Origin: Methanomassiliicoccales archaeon | GTDB taxonomy: Archaea; Thermoplasmatota; Thermoplasmata; Methanomassiliicoccales; UBA472 | Assembly (NCBI GenBank): GCA_028682895.1 | Contig: JAJRAK010000015.1 | Coordinates: forward strand, 1-56,571 | Reading direction: 5' to 3' | Length of the DNA stretch: 56,571 nucleotides | In this document: positions 53,148 to 56,571 of the stretch, piece after piece | Layout: each line of letters begins with the position of its first letter | Position numbering within the stretch: position 1 is the first letter of the stretch | Made by a program: the position numbers and the translations under genes | The notes under the pieces: model-generated | Database searches by the model: none | What the model was told of the DNA's origin: nothing | What the model saw: only the letters and a program-made list of their open reading frames with translations

Positions 53148-54125
53148 TCAGAGGTACCCATGGCTTCGATACCAATCGACCGTCTCTTTCATGCCTTCCG
53201 GAAGGTCATACCGAGGTTCGTACCCCAGCTCCTTTCGTGCCCTATCGATGGAATAGGCGCGGTCGCTGGTGACGCTCTCGACGGTCTCCCGGCGGTAGAG
53301 AAAGTTCTCCCGTCCTAATAACGTGCAGAGTCCTTCGATCGGGACCATCAGGGCCTTGGCCAGCCCTTTCCCCAGTCTCAATCTTGGCTCCGGCCGACCG
53401 TATATCTCGGCCAGGACGCGGTACACCTCCTCATAGGTGTATGGCCTAGCCTGTGAGATTATGTAGGTGCGGCCGATCGATACCGGGGCGTCAAGCGTCA
53501 GAACGAAGGCTCTGGCCACATCACTGGCGTGCACGAACTGGATGTAGTTCTTTCCCGTGCCGATGATGAACTTGGAGGCGAACCCCTGGAACGAGGTGAT
53601 GAAATGGTACGACACATCGTCCACGTTCCTAGGGCCGTATATGCCCGAGGGGCGTATGATGGTCCAATCGAGACCAGATGCTCTCAGCAGTTCTTCGGCG
53701 CGCACCTTTGACCTTCCGTATTCGTATTGCGGCGATAGAGGGGCGTCCTCATCCGCCGGCGGTCTCGACACCGGCCCCATGGCCTCGGTGCTGCTGCAAT
53801 ATATGAACCGCCGCACGTTCTCCTTCTTGCACGCATCCATCAGATGCCGCGTTCCCTGGACGTTGATCAGTTCGTAAAGCTCCTTGCGTCCGGTGAACGT
53901 GTAATAGGCGGCGAGATGCACGACGGCGTCCACGCCCTTCACCGCCTCTCGCAGGGATGCTGCGTCCGTAAGGTCGAAGTGCACCTTGGGCAGCCCGAGG
54001 GCATCTATCAACTTGGTATCGCTCCCGGCGCGGTAGGCGCAGACCGGTGCATGCCCGCTCTTGACCATCTCCTCCAACAGGTATCCGCCCAGGAAACCGG
54101 TGGCGCCGGTCACCAGGACCTTCAA
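53148..54125 (-). CDS. NAD-dependent epimerase/dehydratase-type SDR
   Basis: The 325-residue extended SDR opens KVLVTGATGFLGGYLLEEM with the Rossmann glycine motif, and has YCSSTEAMGP and the YEYGRSK catalytic Tyr/Lys pair. It resembles dihydroflavonol-reductase and 3-beta-hydroxysteroid-dehydrogenase-like proteins. I chose TTG 54125, seven bases behind AGGAGG and overlapping the upstream stop as TTGA; an upstream ATG in the luxC gene is a shadow. Its position suggests reduction or oxidation of the acyl product of LuxC/LuxE. Confidence 0.9.
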   Translation of the reverse strand: MKVLVTGATGFLGGYLLEEMVKSGHAPVCAYRAGSDTKLIDALGLPKVHFDLTDAASLREAVKGVDAVVHLAAYYTFTGRKELYELINVQGTRHLMDACKKENVRRFIYCSSTEAMGPVSRPPADEDAPLSPQYEYGRSKVRAEELLRASGLDWTIIRPSGIYGPRNVDDVSYHFITSFQGFASKFIIGTGKNYIQFVHASDVARAFVLTLDAPVSIGRTYIISQARPYTYEEVYRVLAEIYGRPEPRLRLGKGLAKALMVPIEGLCTLLGRENFLYRRETVESVTSDRAYSIDRARKELGYEPRYDLPEGMKETVDWYRSHGYL

Positions 54126-55567
54126 GGACGTTCCTCCTGACCGCGCCAATACACGATGCGCGTGAACAGCGAGGCCATCGTCACACCGTCGTAAGGTTCC
54201 ACCGCCCCGCGCATGAACATCTCCCCCAACGGCAGTATCCGATGCACTCCGGCCCTCACCAATCGATCGACGATATCGTTCGATGAGGCGTCGGTCACGG
54301 CGATGCCGACGCTCTGCACTCCATCTATCCCGAGGAAGGAAGGGCGTTCGGCCGTTCCTTCAAGCAATGTCATGGCGGCCTCGGCGTCAGGCACCGAGAT
54401 TATCTCCAGGAACCGTCTGCGGGCGAACAGGTTGAACGAGGGGAACTGCTTTGCAAGACCGTCTATCGAGCTGCTGTTCTTGGAAAGAACAAGGGTCCAA
54501 GGGTTCTCCGGTGCCTTTGACGACAGCACCGCACCCCCTTCCGTCTGTATGAAGCGGCGAGCCCCCTGCAGGACGAACATGCGGTCCTGGTCAGGAACTA
54601 GCGGGAACGAACGTCCCGTCTCGTCCAGGCATTCGCCGGTCATTTTCATGAACTGCTTGGCCTTGTCATGGTCGCCTATGAAGACGGCCGTCGTGGGGGA
54701 GGAGCACAGCTGCTGGTCGTACATCACCACGTCCAAGGCCAGATCGTCCGCGGCCTGGCGAAGGTCCGCGCCCTCCTCTATCAAGGCCATGCCGGTGAAC
54801 GGTCCGTTCACGAAGAACCTGGGGTGATGCCTGTTCTTTCCGACCATGTCGGCGACGATGGTCCGCGCCGGTTCCGCCCCCCAGAAATTGACCATCCCCA
54901 GCGGCATCTCCGCAAGGGCGTGCTTGAGCGATGGGGAATCATGCCCGAAGTAGGAGATGACCAGCGCCGACCTCATCGCCCGCACCGCCCTGTCGTCCGT
55001 CACCTCATCGAGCAGACCGAAGACCTCGATGACACCCTGGTAATTGGCGATGGACGGCTTCAGTATGGTCATGTTGCCAGTGATGAGCGAGACCACGGTC
55101 GGGATGAGGGTGGGAACGATGGAGTTGCCGGAGCTGATGATCAGCACCGGTCCAATCGGAACATGACGGAAATGCTCCCCTTCGTCCATCTCCACAAAGC
55201 GGTACAGGGCCTCCGCGCCTCCCTGCATTGACACATCCAGGTTCTTCCGTATGTTCTCCGCCCTCAGTACCTCTGGGACGAATGACAGTTCCGTGTCCAT
55301 GAGCGCGGGCGAGTATCCGGTGGACGAGGACATGCGCTCCTTTAACGGATCGAGCGCTCCGCTGTCCAACCTCTTCTGCCAAAGGGCGGCCATCTCCCCG
55401 ATGACGTGCAATCTCTCCTCGATCGGCACCGAAGAGAGATCGGCCTGCACACCGGGCGCCAGCCTCATCAGCTCGTCCAATGCCGCCGGGGATAGTTCCA
55501 GCACATCAGGGTTTCCGGAACTGGCTGCCGTTCCCAATGTTCGGCCGAATAGCAAGGGAGCGATCAT
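54122..55567 (-). CDS. LuxC-family acyl-CoA reductase
   Basis: The 481-residue protein has aldehyde-dehydrogenase-like architecture. GPVLIISSGNSIVPTLIPTV (139-158) and Cys288 in MYDQQLCSSPTTAVF mark it as LuxC-like, the cysteine being the probable acyl acceptor. It reduces an acyl thioester to an aldehyde with NAD(P)H. I set the start at ATG 55567, eight bases behind a GGAG site. It follows the LuxE-like gene by five bases and overlaps the SDR gene. Confidence 0.9.
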   Translation of the reverse strand: MIAPLLFGRTLGTAASSGNPDVLELSPAALDELMRLAPGVQADLSSVPIEERLHVIGEMAALWQKRLDSGALDPLKERMSSSTGYSPALMDTELSFVPEVLRAENIRKNLDVSMQGGAEALYRFVEMDEGEHFRHVPIGPVLIISSGNSIVPTLIPTVVSLITGNMTILKPSIANYQGVIEVFGLLDEVTDDRAVRAMRSALVISYFGHDSPSLKHALAEMPLGMVNFWGAEPARTIVADMVGKNRHHPRFFVNGPFTGMALIEEGADLRQAADDLALDVVMYDQQLCSSPTTAVFIGDHDKAKQFMKMTGECLDETGRSFPLVPDQDRMFVLQGARRFIQTEGGAVLSSKAPENPWTLVLSKNSSSIDGLAKQFPSFNLFARRRFLEIISVPDAEAAMTLLEGTAERPSFLGIDGVQSVGIAVTDASSNDIVDRLVRAGVHRILPLGEMFMRGAVEPYDGVTMASLFTRIVYWRGQEERP

Positions 55568-55572
55568 AACGG

Positions 55573-56571
55573 TCACTCCTTTCTGATCATCATCTCTTCC
55601 AGCGTCCCGCCGCATGCCCTCTGCAGGTCCCAACCCTCCTTGACGCTGAGGCGGCGCTTGTACACGAACTCCTTCCCATAATAGCGTGGAGAGGGATGCC
55701 AGGTCATGATGTCGCCGGGATAGAAGACCTCGAGCCAGGAGGTCGTGAACGGATTGAATATGCCGAGCACCCCCTCCTTGCCCTCTCCCTCCAGCAGTTC
55801 GAACGTGAGCGGGTCCAGCAGGAACGTCTCCGATAAGGGGTGGGGCATCTTGTCCATCACGCCATACCGGTCGATTAGGGCCGTCAGCGTCTCTGTCATG
55901 CCCAGGACGTCCATGAACGGCGTGTCGACCTCACTGCCTTCCCTGTTCTGGCTCTCGAAATGCTTCTGGGCGTTGGACACCAACTGCGGATATGCGGGGA
56001 GGTCGGCAAAGCCCTTGCTTCCGCCTCCGGTGACGATCACACCGCCTTTGCCCAGACGCACCGGCGGAGCTCCAGTGGCCATCTTATATGCCATCTTCTT
56101 ACCGATGCCCATCTCGTCGAACTTCTGGCACATGATATGGACCCCGGCCGGGGCGGTGAAGAAGAGCTTGGGCTCCTTCTTCGATCTCAAGAACTTCACC
56201 AGGTTCTCCTTGTTGGTCACCAGCTTCTGCCACGGAGTTCCGGCCTGCGCCTTGTCCTCCAGGTCCATGCCGTATAGCAGCTCGATGCCCTTCTTGTCCA
56301 ATGTCAGATCGACGAAGGCCACGAAGCTCAGCTTATAGCGGAGCTCCGGTGCGGCCATGAAGAGCGCCACGCCCTCCCCGTCCTTGAGCAGATCACCGTA
56401 AACGTACTCGAAAAGGTCAGTGTTGGCCTTCAGCATGATGGCCAGGTCCACCGGCGAACGGTATACGCGCACCGGGTCCTTTCCGGTGGTCCCGCTGGAG
56501 GAGAACGTCTCCCCTCCCTCTTCCACCCCATCGATGAGGAATCGTTTCTGCCCGTCCCCGCGCAGCATGTC
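55573..56571 (-). CDS. LuxE-family acyl-protein synthetase/acyl-activating enzyme (5' end outside window)
   Basis: About 332 C-terminal residues are visible; the frame stays open to the right edge, so the N-terminus is outside. FSSSGTTGKDPVRVY is the ATP/acyl motif of LuxE, and MDVLGMTETLTAL the later one. LuxE activates a fatty acid with ATP and passes the acyl group to LuxC. With luxC, an SDR and a prenyltransferase downstream it suggests lipid or quinone side-chain chemistry rather than luminescence; no luciferase genes are seen. Confidence 0.9.
   Translation of the reverse strand, partial: DMLRGDGQKRFLIDGVEEGGETFSSSGTTGKDPVRVYRSPVDLAIMLKANTDLFEYVYGDLLKDGEGVALFMAAPELRYKLSFVAFVDLTLDKKGIELLYGMDLEDKAQAGTPWQKLVTNKENLVKFLRSKKEPKLFFTAPAGVHIMCQKFDEMGIGKKMAYKMATGAPPVRLGKGGVIVTGGGSKGFADLPAYPQLVSNAQKHFESQNREGSEVDTPFMDVLGMTETLTALIDRYGVMDKMPHPLSETFLLDPLTFELLEGEGKEGVLGIFNPFTTSWLEVFYPGDIMTWHPSPRYYGKEFVYKRRLSVKEGWDLQRACGGTLEEMMIRKE

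Noticed and set aside
54122-56571. A luminescence operon because of LuxC and LuxE homologues
   Set aside because: No luciferase subunits (luxAB) or flavin reductase are adjacent, and the other operon members are an SDR and a prenyltransferase.

Overview
The window is archaeal chromosome, moderately GC-rich and densely coded, with no gene-free stretch longer than about 260 bases. Archaeal markers are ribosomal protein L18e followed by L13, S9 and RNA polymerase subunit RpoN, a type II (archaeal) GAPDH, a preflagellin-type prepilin peptidase, TATA-like boxes and frequent Shine-Dalgarno-led TTG starts. A fused alkyltransferase/endonuclease V of the kind known from Ferroplasma, together with the overall gene content, suggests Thermoplasmatota, possibly near Methanomassiliicoccales; that placement is inference. 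I see no CRISPR array, insertion sequence, integrase or prophage, and one tRNA.

Layout. 1-7000: a PEP-synthase-like gene running off the left edge, a gene pair that looks like a split NADP phosphatase/NAD kinase, a solo JAMM protease, and a GlmM/GlmU-like UDP-sugar pair. 7000-12240 (minus): a polyphosphate operon in the order ppk1, CHAD-HD, ppx. 12384-14578 (plus): the highlight, a four-gene ubiquitin-like conjugation operon of E1, ubiquitin-like modifier, E2 and Rpn11-like JAMM. 14580-17950: 6-phospho-3-hexuloisomerase with a TIM-barrel partner, then the L18e-L13-S9-RpoN-tRNA-Pro cluster. 17960-30997: a flippase, TrkA/TrkH potassium uptake, redox genes, an MDR dehydrogenase with a TrpD-like enzyme, BioY, dihydropteroate synthase, and an HdrD-like Fe-S protein behind a LarA-family racemase. 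31129-35250: a giant exported beta-helix/Ig-like protein and a small partner sharing its C-terminal module. 35340-41380: ThiL, AmrS, prepilin peptidase, MscS channel, nitroreductase, AGT-endonuclease V. 41563-48276: a complete-looking lysine operon with an Lrp-type regulator (dapA, dapB, lysC, lysA, dapF, dapL). 48280-56571: Pgk, type II GAPDH, a small membrane protein, a radical SAM protein, and a luxE-luxC-SDR-ubiA operon running off the right edge.

The ubiquitin-like operon is the system most worth attention. The E1 resembles eukaryotic UBA3 through its adenylation domain and catalytic-cysteine region. The E2 has an intact HPN motif and active-site cysteine. The modifier ends in Gly-Gly followed by two extra residues, so it must be trimmed. 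The JAMM enzyme carries the Rpn11 signature and is the obvious trimming and removing enzyme. E2 and JAMM each overlap the gene before them by four bases, so they are probably translated together. No RING-type E3 is encoded in the window. Related operons are known from Caldiarchaeum, Asgard archaea and some bacteria; whether this one has been described in its own lineage cannot be judged from sequence alone.
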